In this document: piece after piece, positions 16,770 through 26,321 of the stretch
Layout: each line of letters starts with the position of its first letter
Position numbering within the stretch: the stretch's first letter is position 1
Assembly (NCBI RefSeq): GCF_035013165.1
Contig: NZ_JAYGJQ010000002.1
Span: 1,426,001-1,490,000 of the forward strand
DNA from: Bacteriovorax sp. PP10
GTDB lineage: Bacteria; Bdellovibrionota; Bacteriovoracia; Bacteriovoracales; Bacteriovoracaceae
Reading direction: 5' to 3'
DNA length: 64,000 nucleotides
Translations under genes and position numbers: made by a program
Notes under the pieces: model-generated
Seen by the model: the letters and a program-made list of their open reading frames with translations, nothing else
Databases searched by the model: none
What the model was told of the DNA's origin: nothing

Positions 16770-18508
16770 TAGTGTTGAACGTCCTCATCTTCTTCGTTAA
16801 TCGCGCGAACCATTTCTTCTACTGAAGTAATCCCTCTGAAAACTTTTTCCAGGGCATCCTGACGAAGAGATTTCATTCCGTTTTTCATCGCCATTTTCTT
16901 AACAGTGTTTGCGTCTGCTTTCTTTAAAATAAGCGGGCGGATGTCATCGGTCAAAATTAAAAGTTCAGACACGACAGTCATACTTCCGTAACCCATGTAG
17001 TTACATTTCGCACAGCCTTTTGGTTTGTACAAAGTAGCACCTGGTGGAATTGAATGTACATCGAGCATTTGGAAATCGTATTCAGTTGGTTCGTAAGACT
17101 CTTTACATTCATTACATAAAGTTCTGATCAATCGCTGAGCAAGAACTGCAGCAAGTGAAGAAGCAATTAAGAACGGCTGAACTCCCATATCAATTAAACG
17201 GTTGGGAGCAGATGAAGCGTCATTCGTGTGAATCGTAGATAGTACAAAGTGACCTGTAAGAGACGCTTGAATCGCCATCTCGGCAGTTTCTAAATCTCGT
17301 GTTTCCCCGACCATGATAACGTCCGGGTTTTGACGAAGAATAGAGCGTAGTGCTTTCGCGAATGTCAGGTCAATTTTATGGTTAACCTGGATTTGTGAAA
17401 TACCTTGCAGCTCATACTCGACCGGATCTTCAACTGTGATAATCATTTTATCAGGAGTATTGATACGATCTAACATGGCAAAGAGAGTTGTCGTCTTCCC
17501 GTGACCAGTAGGCCCTGAAACGTAAACGACTCCGTGCTTTCTTTTTGATAATTCATCCAGAGCTTTTAAGTTCGCTCCATGGAATCCTAAGTTTTCCAGA
17601 GTTAAAATGTTGTTGGACTTTTCTAGAACCCTCATTACGATACGTTCACCGTTTTGAATCGGAACAACAGAAACCCTGATATCGATATCTTTTCCGGCCA
17701 TCTTAATCTTGATACGTCCATCCTGTGGAAGACGTTTCTCGGCGATGTCCATAGACTTTGTCATAACTTTTAGACGTGATGTAACAGAAGCTTGAGTTTT
17801 AATCGGCTGGCGTAAAATTTCACGCATAACTCGGTTAACACGGAAGCGGTACACAACTTCTTTTTCATAAGGCTCGATGTGAATATCTGAGGCACGCTCT
17901 TTAATCGCGCGGAAGATAATCGAGTTAACAAAACGAATAACTGGTGCTTCATCAGCTCCAGCTTCAAGAATATCAATTGGCCCGTCTAGATCTAAGTTTT
18001 CATCGAAGTCACCTTCGATATTGTCTACAACGTTTCTATTGGCACGTTCGTAAATGCGGTTAATCGCATCCTGAACTTTAAGAGGTGATGAGACCACCAT
18101 CTTAACTTCTTTCTTAAAAATTTCCTGGATGTCGTTGATAGCATCGAAGTTGAACGGGTCAGTCACTAAAAGAGTGATCGAGTAATCAGTTTCTAAAATC
18201 GGCAGGACCTCGTGAGTCTTGGCGTAGTTGATACTGATGTTCATCGTCAGGTTCGGGTCGATTTCATCGAGTTTTAATTCTGTCACATAGGGGATGTCCA
18301 CCTGATGACAGATTACTTTGATAATATCGTGAGGATGAATATAGTTTTTCCTCAGGAGAATTTCTCCCAGGAGCATTCCTGATTCCTGCTGAATCTCCAG
18401 CGCTTCATCTAACTGGTCTGTAGTCAGCGAAGTGTGTTTCAAAAGCAGCTGGCCGATTTTTTCTTTCTGGCCTTCGACTTTTTCCATCATGTGATCAGTT
18501 ATTTTCAC
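16769..18508 (-). CDS. gspE: type II secretion ATPase GspE
   Basis: The 579-residue cytoplasmic ATPase drives pseudopilus assembly. An N-terminal GspE/N1E domain (about 15-150) precedes the ATPase core. The Walker A reads GPTGHGKTTT near residue 334, with His where Ser is common; the Asp box is EDPVEYEL, Walker B is NPDVIMVGE and the His box follows. A CxxC pair plus a later CAKC give the four-cysteine zinc site. GTG at 18508 is the start, with AAGGA seven bases upstream. Confidence 0.95.
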   Translation of the reverse strand: MKITDHMMEKVEGQKEKIGQLLLKHTSLTTDQLDEALEIQQESGMLLGEILLRKNYIHPHDIIKVICHQVDIPYVTELKLDEIDPNLTMNISINYAKTHEVLPILETDYSITLLVTDPFNFDAINDIQEIFKKEVKMVVSSPLKVQDAINRIYERANRNVVDNIEGDFDENLDLDGPIDILEAGADEAPVIRFVNSIIFRAIKERASDIHIEPYEKEVVYRFRVNRVMREILRQPIKTQASVTSRLKVMTKSMDIAEKRLPQDGRIKIKMAGKDIDIRVSVVPIQNGERIVMRVLEKSNNILTLENLGFHGANLKALDELSKRKHGVVYVSGPTGHGKTTTLFAMLDRINTPDKMIITVEDPVEYELQGISQIQVNHKIDLTFAKALRSILRQNPDVIMVGETRDLETAEMAIQASLTGHFVLSTIHTNDASSAPNRLIDMGVQPFLIASSLAAVLAQRLIRTLCNECKESYEPTEYDFQMLDVHSIPPGATLYKPKGCAKCNYMGYGSMTVVSELLILTDDIRPLILKKADANTVKKMAMKNGMKSLRQDALEKVFRGITSVEEMVRAINEEDEDVQH

Positions 18509-18530
18509 TCAATAATCCTTAGTCTTTTTT

Positions 18531-21056
18531 TTACTGTACTGTACTTGCCGTTTCTTTAGCTTCAGATTTTTTTACAATCTCAACGTAATCAGGAGTCGAG
18601 TCTACAGCATCAATTGAGTTAGAAGCTGAGTCCAGGCCATTGATTGCATCGTTTCTTGATTTGTACTTATCCGATTCAGTTCTATCGTATAACGGTCCTT
18701 CTTCCTGTTTTTTTGCCTTGTCGTATAGACCTTTAACAGTTGTAGCAAATCCATCATCATCACCAACCATATTCTTTAAGTGGGCCTGACGACGGTTAAG
18801 AAGGTCTTTTACATTTTCCGGGTTTGTCTTTTCATACGACGCCAGAATTTTTGGTGTCATGAAGAAGAGTAGGTTAACTTTTTCTACTGTCTTCGTTGTG
18901 TTTTTAAACAACCACCCTAGTACCGGAATATCTCCCAATAATGGAACCTTGCTGACTGTTCTTGATTCTTTATCGCGCATTAAACCACCCATCGCGATGG
19001 TGTCTTTATCACGAACAACAACTGTCGTCTGGATTTGTCTTAGAACAGTCCCCACACCACCCTGAGTAGAACTTAACTCTCTACCAGAGAAATCTACAAT
19101 CTTCTGATCGATTTTAAGTTTAACAAAGCGAGTGACCTTGTTGATCTGTGGAGTGATTTTTAAAGAAAGAGAAACTTTTTGCATCTTAATAGAGTTCGTA
19201 GTCGAACCGTTTGTTGCACTTGTTGTTTCAGTCGTAGGAACTTCTTCCCCTGACTCGAAAGCACCTTCAACGTTATCCATTGTTAAGATTTGTGGAGTCG
19301 CCAGAACGTTTGTCGAGTTTTGTGTCGCAATCGCTGTGATTAAAGCGTTAACAGAGTTTACTTGTAGAGGTGTTCCACCGGCCGGGTTTGGAAGTTCAAC
19401 TTTTCTTCCAATACCACCACCAACAAATAAACCTGAAAGGTTTGTAATATTGTTTGTCATAAGAGAAAGAAGGTCGTTTGTTTTTCCGTAACCAGCTTTT
19501 TGAGATCCACCAGAACCATAAGCACCAATTAAGCTAATTCCGAATCCATTTGTTTTACCAACATTTGTTTCCATCATTAGACCTTCAACATAAACCTGGT
19601 CACGTGGAATATCCAGCTGAGCGATAACTGCTTTTACAGTTTCATAGTCAGTAGGTGAAGCCGTTACAACAAGCGCGTTGTTGTCTTTATCAGAAGTGAT
19701 TTTTACTTCGCTGTTAAATAATGTCGCAGTTGTAGCAGTGCCACCAACCGGACTTGTAAAACGAGTTAATCCTCCAGCACCACCAGATCTTGGTGCATTT
19801 CCTACCAGAGAAGAAAGTGTTTTAGAAAGGGCCTCAGAGTCACCGTAGTTCAGATAATAAACGTGAATTTGTCCAGAGCCAGCAGCTACAACTTTTACGT
19901 CTAGTTTTTCAATCAGTCCTCTTAGTTCGCGTGCCCCTTCAGAGTTTGCCATAGCGATAATTGAATTCGTTCTTGGCTCAGCAATGATACGTGAAATATT
20001 TGATTGAGAAGTTGATCCTGTTCCACCAGCAACACTGCCAGTTCTCGCAGCACCCGCAGCTCCAGCTCCACCTTTAAGAATTTTATCTAATAGGGTAGCG
20101 ATCTCTTGCGCAGAAGAATTTCTTACTTTAATAATTTGCAGAGACTCTTCGTGACCTGGGATATCGATGAACTTAATAAGCTTCATTAAACGATTGATGT
20201 GCGTTCCAGTTTCCTGAACGATAACCGTGTTCGTTTGCTTGATCTCGATAATTCTTCCGTAACGAGACATGAAAGGTCTAAATGAGTTCGCTACTTCTCT
20301 AGAGTTTACATACTTCAGAGGGATAATCTGCATCACGTAGTTTTCAGTATTAGGAGTGTATGTTCCCGTATACATCGTCGTTGGAGAGTATCTGATATCG
20401 CGGTTATTAACGATTGTGTAGAATGCCCCTGATTTCACCAGAGAGTATCCGTTGATTGAAAGAGCTTGAAGGTAAGCTTTCCACGCATCTCCAATCGTAA
20501 TTGGAGTAGGGCTGGAAATCGAAATCTTTCCTTTGATATCCTTATCAAGGATTAAGTTTAATCCCGTAAGTTTTTGCATGTGTTTTGTTAAATCAAGGAT
20601 TGAAACGTTTGGAAAATCAAATGATGTTACAACTTCAGGGCCGAATGCTGTTTCTGGATTTAAGTTAACAAACTTTTTATCTGACTTGTTAGGGTTAGCT
20701 GATCTAACACTTTTTCTTCCGAAAGTATCAGCTCCACTACCGCCAGATGATCCTGGAATATCAGCGCTCTCGCTGTCGTCACCACCACCAGCAGCAATAC
20801 CTTCATCGTCATCACCTTCAAAGTTGGTAGTGTCTTGAGCAGAAGTGTTGTTTAAAAGTGAGCTCGCCGATTTGCCAGTATCTGGAATAGAGATATCAGC
20901 AGGAGTGTTGAGCTTTCCAGGTACACCTGCACGGGGCCTGCTAAACTTAGTTTTGCTCTTATACTTATCAAACTGAGCTCTTACCTCAGGAGATAATCCC
21001 GCTGATAATAGCAAAGTGGCCGTAAGTACTTTAGAGAGGTAAACATTTTTTTTCAT
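18531..21056 (-). CDS. gspD: type II secretion secretin GspD
   Basis: The 841-residue outer-membrane secretin forms the export channel. It has a signal peptide ending near VRA. A Ser/Gly/Asp-rich linker (about 60-130) not usual in this family comes next. The N0 domain begins near SFDFPNVSILDL, then come three N domains and the secretin core with the signature VPLLGDIPVLGWLF. A Gly-rich insertion lies in the N3 region (about 330-350 and 430-445). The C-terminal 90 residues after the secretin domain may be the pilotin-binding region. No pilotin gene is next to it. Confidence 0.95.
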   Translation of the reverse strand: MKKNVYLSKVLTATLLLSAGLSPEVRAQFDKYKSKTKFSRPRAGVPGKLNTPADISIPDTGKSASSLLNNTSAQDTTNFEGDDDEGIAAGGGDDSESADIPGSSGGSGADTFGRKSVRSANPNKSDKKFVNLNPETAFGPEVVTSFDFPNVSILDLTKHMQKLTGLNLILDKDIKGKISISSPTPITIGDAWKAYLQALSINGYSLVKSGAFYTIVNNRDIRYSPTTMYTGTYTPNTENYVMQIIPLKYVNSREVANSFRPFMSRYGRIIEIKQTNTVIVQETGTHINRLMKLIKFIDIPGHEESLQIIKVRNSSAQEIATLLDKILKGGAGAAGAARTGSVAGGTGSTSQSNISRIIAEPRTNSIIAMANSEGARELRGLIEKLDVKVVAAGSGQIHVYYLNYGDSEALSKTLSSLVGNAPRSGGAGGLTRFTSPVGGTATTATLFNSEVKITSDKDNNALVVTASPTDYETVKAVIAQLDIPRDQVYVEGLMMETNVGKTNGFGISLIGAYGSGGSQKAGYGKTNDLLSLMTNNITNLSGLFVGGGIGRKVELPNPAGGTPLQVNSVNALITAIATQNSTNVLATPQILTMDNVEGAFESGEEVPTTETTSATNGSTTNSIKMQKVSLSLKITPQINKVTRFVKLKIDQKIVDFSGRELSSTQGGVGTVLRQIQTTVVVRDKDTIAMGGLMRDKESRTVSKVPLLGDIPVLGWLFKNTTKTVEKVNLLFFMTPKILASYEKTNPENVKDLLNRRQAHLKNMVGDDDGFATTVKGLYDKAKKQEEGPLYDRTESDKYKSRNDAINGLDSASNSIDAVDSTPDYVEIVKKSEAKETASTVQ

Positions 21057-21080
21057 TTTTTTTCGTCCAAATAAATATTT

Positions 21081-22595
21081 TTATTCAAAGCCGTATTCTA
21101 AATTTTCGTTCATTCCATTACGTTTTAAACCAATTTGAAAAGCATCGATGTCTTTAATTCTTCCCATTAAAGTCATAAGCTCATTCAGGTTTTCAATCTT
21201 CTTACCGTTGATGCTGGTAATGATGTCATCGTTTTGGATATTAAGTTGAGAGTAGATACTTCCCGGCACAACTTCAGTCATCTTAAATGAAAGAGACCCA
21301 TCCGGATTTGTGATCTGGATTGCTTTTGCCTGAGTTAAGACTTCACTCATGTTGCTGATCATCTTGTCTCTGAACTGGCGCTTAATCTTAAAGTTGTTCC
21401 CGGCATTTTTAATCATCGGGTTTGTGCTCTTAAAGAAAGACTTAGCTTGTTTCTTAGACATGATCTGGATATTTGGCATTTGCGCCGGAGCTTCTTCATC
21501 TTCACTTGCGATATACTCGCAGTCACCTGTCGTCAGGTTCTTTAAAATAATCTTCATGCGGTTAATTTTTGAAACTTCTACCGCGTTGTTGATTTGTTCA
21601 CCTTCACGAACATTGACCAGGTCACTTGATCCACGCACCTGAACAGAGGCCACCGACTTCACCGAGTCTTGTAAAACGATTGTGTCTAATAACTTTAGAG
21701 GTTCAGCTGTTGGTTTTTCAGCATCAAGACAAATGATACTGGCGATATCTTTTTGTTCTTTTTTCGTTTCGTTTCTATCGCTTTCTTTAATGTTGAAAAG
21801 GTTTGTCGAAGAAATTCGGTTAATATCCTGAAGCGTGGTATCTGTTTTTTCAATCGGCATTGTAATGTTGCTCTTTACAGTCGTTACAACTGGAGTAGAG
21901 CGCCCTAAAAAGAGTGCAGTCCCTTTACCGATTAAATAAGTAAACGTTACAACTAAAAGGATAATAAATACGCCGTGAACTTTTCCTCTTGTATAAGGTG
22001 AGAAAAGTTTTAAAACAAAGTCGTTCCAGCTGAATTTATCCAGCGATTTCATTGGAGAACCAGAAAAACGATCTTTGAGATTTGGCCTGTCAAATGAATC
22101 AGTTGAGTCGTATGATTTTCCAAATTTTGGAAACTTAATTTTAAAGCGTGATTTCGTTTTTTCAGGCGGAGTAGTAGGAGACGCGCTTTTTCCCATTTCC
22201 TCGAAAGTCATATTTGTATCAGTTGCGTCTTCACCAAGATTGTCGTTAATCAGGTGCTGATTTTCTTCTCTGAACTTATCTAAGTTGAAGTTACTAAGGG
22301 TTTTTTCAGCAAAGTCTTCAGGGTTATCGTCAGAGAAACCTTCTTCTTCAAGAATTTGTGATTTAGTTAAGGTCGCATCTTCTGAGTGTTTTGTACGAGG
22401 CATTTCTTGAAATGCAAAGTTCTCCTCCTCTTCATTAGAGGAGTCATCATTAAGATCATCGACCTGTGATTCAATATCATCAGATTTTGTTTTCTTAAAC
22501 CTATCAAGGAATTTAAAATTGAAATTAAATTTTTTCATACTTGTTTCACATCCGTTTGAAACAACGCCAGTAGATCTTTCAAATTCACCTTCCAT
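21081..22595 (-). CDS. gspC: type II secretion protein GspC with PDZ domain
   Basis: GspC links the inner-membrane platform to the secretin. The 504-residue protein has an unusually long acidic cytoplasmic part (about 1-205), one membrane helix (about 210-230, VFIILLVVTFTYLIGKG) and a periplasmic homology region. A C-terminal PDZ domain (about 410-504) has QNDDIITSINGKKIENLNEL. Classical GspC proteins are roughly 270-300 residues with a very short cytoplasmic end. An alternative ATG 19 codons downstream is possible; neither has a strong ribosome site. First gene of the operon. Confidence 0.88.
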   Translation of the reverse strand: MEGEFERSTGVVSNGCETSMKKFNFNFKFLDRFKKTKSDDIESQVDDLNDDSSNEEEENFAFQEMPRTKHSEDATLTKSQILEEEGFSDDNPEDFAEKTLSNFNLDKFREENQHLINDNLGEDATDTNMTFEEMGKSASPTTPPEKTKSRFKIKFPKFGKSYDSTDSFDRPNLKDRFSGSPMKSLDKFSWNDFVLKLFSPYTRGKVHGVFIILLVVTFTYLIGKGTALFLGRSTPVVTTVKSNITMPIEKTDTTLQDINRISSTNLFNIKESDRNETKKEQKDIASIICLDAEKPTAEPLKLLDTIVLQDSVKSVASVQVRGSSDLVNVREGEQINNAVEVSKINRMKIILKNLTTGDCEYIASEDEEAPAQMPNIQIMSKKQAKSFFKSTNPMIKNAGNNFKIKRQFRDKMISNMSEVLTQAKAIQITNPDGSLSFKMTEVVPGSIYSQLNIQNDDIITSINGKKIENLNELMTLMGRIKDIDAFQIGLKRNGMNENLEYGFE

Positions 22596-22623
22596 GGTGG
22601 ATCAAAATTATTCTTATTCTTCT

Positions 22624-22652
22624 ATTCTAAGAAGTTAGCGGACTCATAGCAA
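22624..22652 (-). promoter_or_regulatory. sigma-70-like promoter of the gsp operon
   Basis: On the minus strand TTGCTA and TAGAAT are spaced by 17 bases. They lie about 30 bases before the first gspC start codon. Both boxes differ from consensus at only two positions. No other good match was seen between gspC and the divergent acyl-CoA dehydrogenase gene. Confidence 0.55.
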
Positions 22653-22773
22653 TAAGATTCTTTAATCCGACAAAAAAAATTGGTTTTTTGATTTCATTTC
22701 TCTTTTTGTAAAGTTTGAGTATCCTAGTACATGTATTCTCTTTAACTCAGATAAAATTAAAAGGTGATCAAAA

Positions 22774-24543
22774 ATGGCAAGTAATCCAAACGGTAATTTT
22801 GAATCAGTAGTGGGTTCTTTCTTCTTTGGAGAAATGAACGAAAGTCTGGTTTTCCCTTATCCACAATTCTCAGACTCTCAAGTTGAAATGGCAAAAGAGA
22901 TGACTGCAGCAGTTGACCAATTTGCTAAGGATAACTTCCATAGTGAGAAATTTGATAATGAAGGAAAGCTTCCAGAATCTATCATTAAAGGACTTTCTGA
23001 AATGGGTCTTATGGGGCTTGGAGTTCCGGAAGAGCTAGGTGGATTAGGATTAGACTACTCATTATACTGCCGCGTATTTGGACAGCTGGCGAGTAAAGAT
23101 AGTGCGATCGCGACAATGGCCGGAGCACACCAATCGATCGGGTATAGAGCATTACTTAACGAAGGGAACGACGAACAAAAAAAGAAGTGGCTTCCGAGAT
23201 TAGCATCTGGTGAAGTGATTGCTGCTTTTTGTTTAACTGAACCAGGATCTGGGTCAGACGCTTATTCAATCAAAACGAAAGCCGTCGACAATAAGGATGG
23301 TACATACACTATCACTGGTCAGAAATTATGGATTACTAACGCAGGTCTTGCAGGATTTTATTCTGTTTTTGCAAAAACTGAGCACATGATTGACGGAAAA
23401 AGTGTGGAAAAAATTTCCTGCTTTATCGTTGAAGGTGGAATGCCGGGACTGTCTTTCGGTGAAAAAGAAAACAAAATGGGAATTCGTGCCAGTGAAACTC
23501 GCGCGGTTTATTTCGATAAAGTTGTTGTTCCAAAAGAAAATATTCTTGGTGAATTAGGAAAAGGATTTAAGATCGCGATGAACGTTCTTAACTCTGGACG
23601 ACTGTCTCTAGGAGCAGGTTGTGCGACAGGAATGAAAATGATTCTTGATCTTGCTACTAACCACGCAGCTAACAGAAAACAATTCGACCGTCCGATTGCT
23701 GAGTTTGGATTAATTCAGGAAAAATTAACAAAGATGGCAGCTTCTACTTATGCAGTAGAAAGTATCGTTTACCTTACGACTGGAAACATGATTAAAGGAA
23801 TGAACGACTACTATATGGAAACTGCTGTATGTAAAGTTTATGGTTCAGAAAATCTTTGGTCATGTATCGACATGGCAATGCAAATTGCTGCCGGTAACGG
23901 TTACATGAAAGAGTATCCTTATGAGCGTTTAATGAGAGACGTTCGTATCAATATGATCTTCGAAGGAACGAATGAGATTCTTCGTTGTCTACTTGCTCTA
24001 TCAGGAGTGAGAGGTCCATCTGAAGATATGAAAGAACTTGGAAAAATTTCTGATGTATCTTCAGCACTAAAAGCACCGATTAAGTCACTTGGGGTTTATA
24101 CAAAATTTGCCCGCAAGAGAATGTCTAATATGATGGGATCAAAACAGATTACAAAAGCTCACCCTGAACTAAAAGAGCAAGCTGCGAAGTTCTCTTCAAT
24201 GCTGGGAAGATTTGCGATCGCAGTAGAAGATTCATTAATTAGATACGGTAAAAAAATTATTGATAACGAAATCCCTCAAGGACGCCTTGCTGATATGGCG
24301 ATCGAGCTTTACGTTATCCTTGCTTGTATCTCTAGAACGACAGCTATTTTAAATGGAACAAAGGCGACTCAGGAACAAAAAGACCAGGCCCTTCGTTTAA
24401 CAAAATACATCTGTAACGATTCAGGAAGAAAGATTAAGAGAAACCTTAAAGCAATGTCTAAGAACAATGACAAAGCTGTAGCTAAAATTTCTGAATCAGT
24501 CGTAAAAACTGGCGGGTACGGATTTGATATTATCGATTTCTAA
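22774..24543 (+). CDS. acyl-CoA dehydrogenase
   Basis: This 589-residue flavoenzyme oxidises acyl-CoA to trans-2-enoyl-CoA. The family signatures are present: FCLTEPGSGSDA (FAD-binding), WITNAG, and NMIFEGTNEILR, whose Glu is the expected catalytic base. The length and a C-terminal helical extension of about 170 residues resemble the very-long-chain/ACAD9 group rather than 380-residue short-chain enzymes. AAGGTGA precedes the start. It overlaps the next lipoprotein gene by 20 bases. Chain-length specificity is inferred. Confidence 0.93.
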   Translation: MASNPNGNFESVVGSFFFGEMNESLVFPYPQFSDSQVEMAKEMTAAVDQFAKDNFHSEKFDNEGKLPESIIKGLSEMGLMGLGVPEELGGLGLDYSLYCRVFGQLASKDSAIATMAGAHQSIGYRALLNEGNDEQKKKWLPRLASGEVIAAFCLTEPGSGSDAYSIKTKAVDNKDGTYTITGQKLWITNAGLAGFYSVFAKTEHMIDGKSVEKISCFIVEGGMPGLSFGEKENKMGIRASETRAVYFDKVVVPKENILGELGKGFKIAMNVLNSGRLSLGAGCATGMKMILDLATNHAANRKQFDRPIAEFGLIQEKLTKMAASTYAVESIVYLTTGNMIKGMNDYYMETAVCKVYGSENLWSCIDMAMQIAAGNGYMKEYPYERLMRDVRINMIFEGTNEILRCLLALSGVRGPSEDMKELGKISDVSSALKAPIKSLGVYTKFARKRMSNMMGSKQITKAHPELKEQAAKFSSMLGRFAIAVEDSLIRYGKKIIDNEIPQGRLADMAIELYVILACISRTTAILNGTKATQEQKDQALRLTKYICNDSGRKIKRNLKAMSKNNDKAVAKISESVVKTGGYGFDIIDF

Positions 24544-26296
24544 AAAACATTCATTTTTACTGGCACTCCTGATTGTACTATCAGGATGTGCCGATAAAAA
24601 AATCAGACCTATCGTTGACGTTGGCGGCCCTCGCGAACAGTCGATTCCTTATGATATTAACCCTGTTAAAGCTTCCGGAAATTATGCAGGTGTCTTCGTC
24701 GATAAGACTGAAGAGTATGGACTCAAAGGCATTCAGGCCGTTCATATGTATGCTGTAGATGTTAATAACGATGGTGCCACTGACCTGGTGGTATTGGATG
24801 ACTTTCTAGCATCTCCAAAATTTTACTTCTTCAATAAAAAAGAAAAAAAATTCCAATTAGGGCCAAGTCCATTTAGTGAACTTGTCCGTGCCAGTTATTT
24901 AAATTTCATCGACCTTGATCACGATGGTGTCCTGGATGTGATCGTTGGAAACTTAAATCAAAAAAGTGAAGTCACTCAATACCCCGCAAGAGTTTTTAAG
25001 GGGATTGTAGCTGGTGGAAAAGTTTCCTATGTTCAAAAGGCCACACTGCCAACAGGAATTCTTCCAACGGCGAGCATTGTTCCTTTTGATTTTAATCTTG
25101 ATGGTGAAATTGACTTGTATCTTGCTAATTGGTTTTCTCAAAAAGATCTTAATCCCAAACCCGTACCTGATAGTTTATTGCAGGGAAAGGGTTTTGAATT
25201 CACCAATATCAGCACTCAGCTGCAAGGTGAGTATGAAGTGAGTCGCAGTGACAAAGGTTATCCAAATGCCACTCCAACTTTTGGAGCAAGTGTTTGTGAT
25301 GTCGATAAAAACGGCCTGCCAGACATTATGACGAATAACTCTAATGGTTATTACAATAAGTTGTGGCTCAACGTTGATGGAAAAAATTTCACTAACTACG
25401 GGACCATTACAGGGTACGCTGCTGACGGTGAGGGAACTGCAGAAACAAAAGGTGGAGGAAACTCTTTTTTTAGTTTGTGTGGTGATTATAACAACGACGG
25501 TTTTGTCGATATCGTAGTTGGTAATCTTGCAAAAGACAGCGATGCTGAAACTCATGACAAATCTGCTATCCTCACAGGCTCTACAGGGACATTCCCACCT
25601 AAATTTTACCGCACTGAAATCTTCCCAGAAGAAAAAACGGATAACTGGTCAGAAGGCAATAGAAGAGGGATCTGGCTTGATTACAATCTTGATGGACGCA
25701 TTGATTTATTAATCGCCAACTCAGGATTTCCTCCTTCATCGAGAATGTTATTTTACGAACAACAGGCCGATCATGAATACATAGACCGCGCTCGCGAAAT
25801 GGGAGTCAACCTGATGAACCCATCGGGAATGGTGTCTATTGATTTGAATGGCGATGGTGTGATGGATTTTATTTCGGGACAAAGCAAAGTGCGCGCAGGA
25901 GATATCAGCAGCCATGTTTATGTTTTTGAAAATCAAACGAAACGCCAAGGCAGAGGATCAATTCGTTTTCATCTTCAAGGTAAAAAAAGTAACTATCACG
26001 GGATTTCTTCAACGCTAACTTTTAGAACGACGAAAGTGGCGCGTTTTGGTGAAGCTAATTACGCTTACGGATCTCTTCCGTCACAAAATGAAGAAGGCGT
26101 ATATTTTGCGTTCGGCACTGAGACTCCAAAAAATGTCGAAGTGAGATGGAGTATTGGAAACAGCGATCGCTTAGGAAGGATTTCACCACTGGTAAAAACC
26201 TATAACTTACAAAAACTCTCAGGAAAAGGTAAGCATCTGGAACTAAACCTTTGTGAAGATGGAAGAGTGTTACCGAAATCAAAAAAATGCTATTAA
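24524..26296 (+). CDS. FG-GAP/VCBS beta-propeller lipoprotein (UnbV/CRTAC1-like)
   Basis: A lipoprotein of 590 residues with lipobox LSGC (Cys22). Seven calcium-binding blade motifs of the DxDxDGxxD type are visible: DVNNDGATD, DLDHDGVLD, DFNLDGEID, DVDKNGLPD, DYNNDGFVD, DYNLDGRID and DLNGDGVMD. This fits a seven-bladed FG-GAP propeller. The last 110 residues resemble the ASPIC/UnbV domain (VEVRWSIGNSDR). The likely start is TTG 24524, within the end of the acyl-CoA dehydrogenase gene, so translation is probably coupled. Such proteins are usually surface-exposed binding proteins; the ligand is unknown. Confidence 0.85.
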   Translation: MILSISKKHSFLLALLIVLSGCADKKIRPIVDVGGPREQSIPYDINPVKASGNYAGVFVDKTEEYGLKGIQAVHMYAVDVNNDGATDLVVLDDFLASPKFYFFNKKEKKFQLGPSPFSELVRASYLNFIDLDHDGVLDVIVGNLNQKSEVTQYPARVFKGIVAGGKVSYVQKATLPTGILPTASIVPFDFNLDGEIDLYLANWFSQKDLNPKPVPDSLLQGKGFEFTNISTQLQGEYEVSRSDKGYPNATPTFGASVCDVDKNGLPDIMTNNSNGYYNKLWLNVDGKNFTNYGTITGYAADGEGTAETKGGGNSFFSLCGDYNNDGFVDIVVGNLAKDSDAETHDKSAILTGSTGTFPPKFYRTEIFPEEKTDNWSEGNRRGIWLDYNLDGRIDLLIANSGFPPSSRMLFYEQQADHEYIDRAREMGVNLMNPSGMVSIDLNGDGVMDFISGQSKVRAGDISSHVYVFENQTKRQGRGSIRFHLQGKKSNYHGISSTLTFRTTKVARFGEANYAYGSLPSQNEEGVYFAFGTETPKNVEVRWSIGNSDRLGRISPLVKTYNLQKLSGKGKHLELNLCEDGRVLPKSKKCY

Positions 26297-26321
26297 TTCG
26301 TAACTAAAATCATCCGATGAA

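Noticed and set aside
25175-25555. Antisense open frame of 126 codons inside the propeller lipoprotein gene
   Set aside because: The calcium-loop repeats on the plus strand explain the open frame; no ribosome site or domain.
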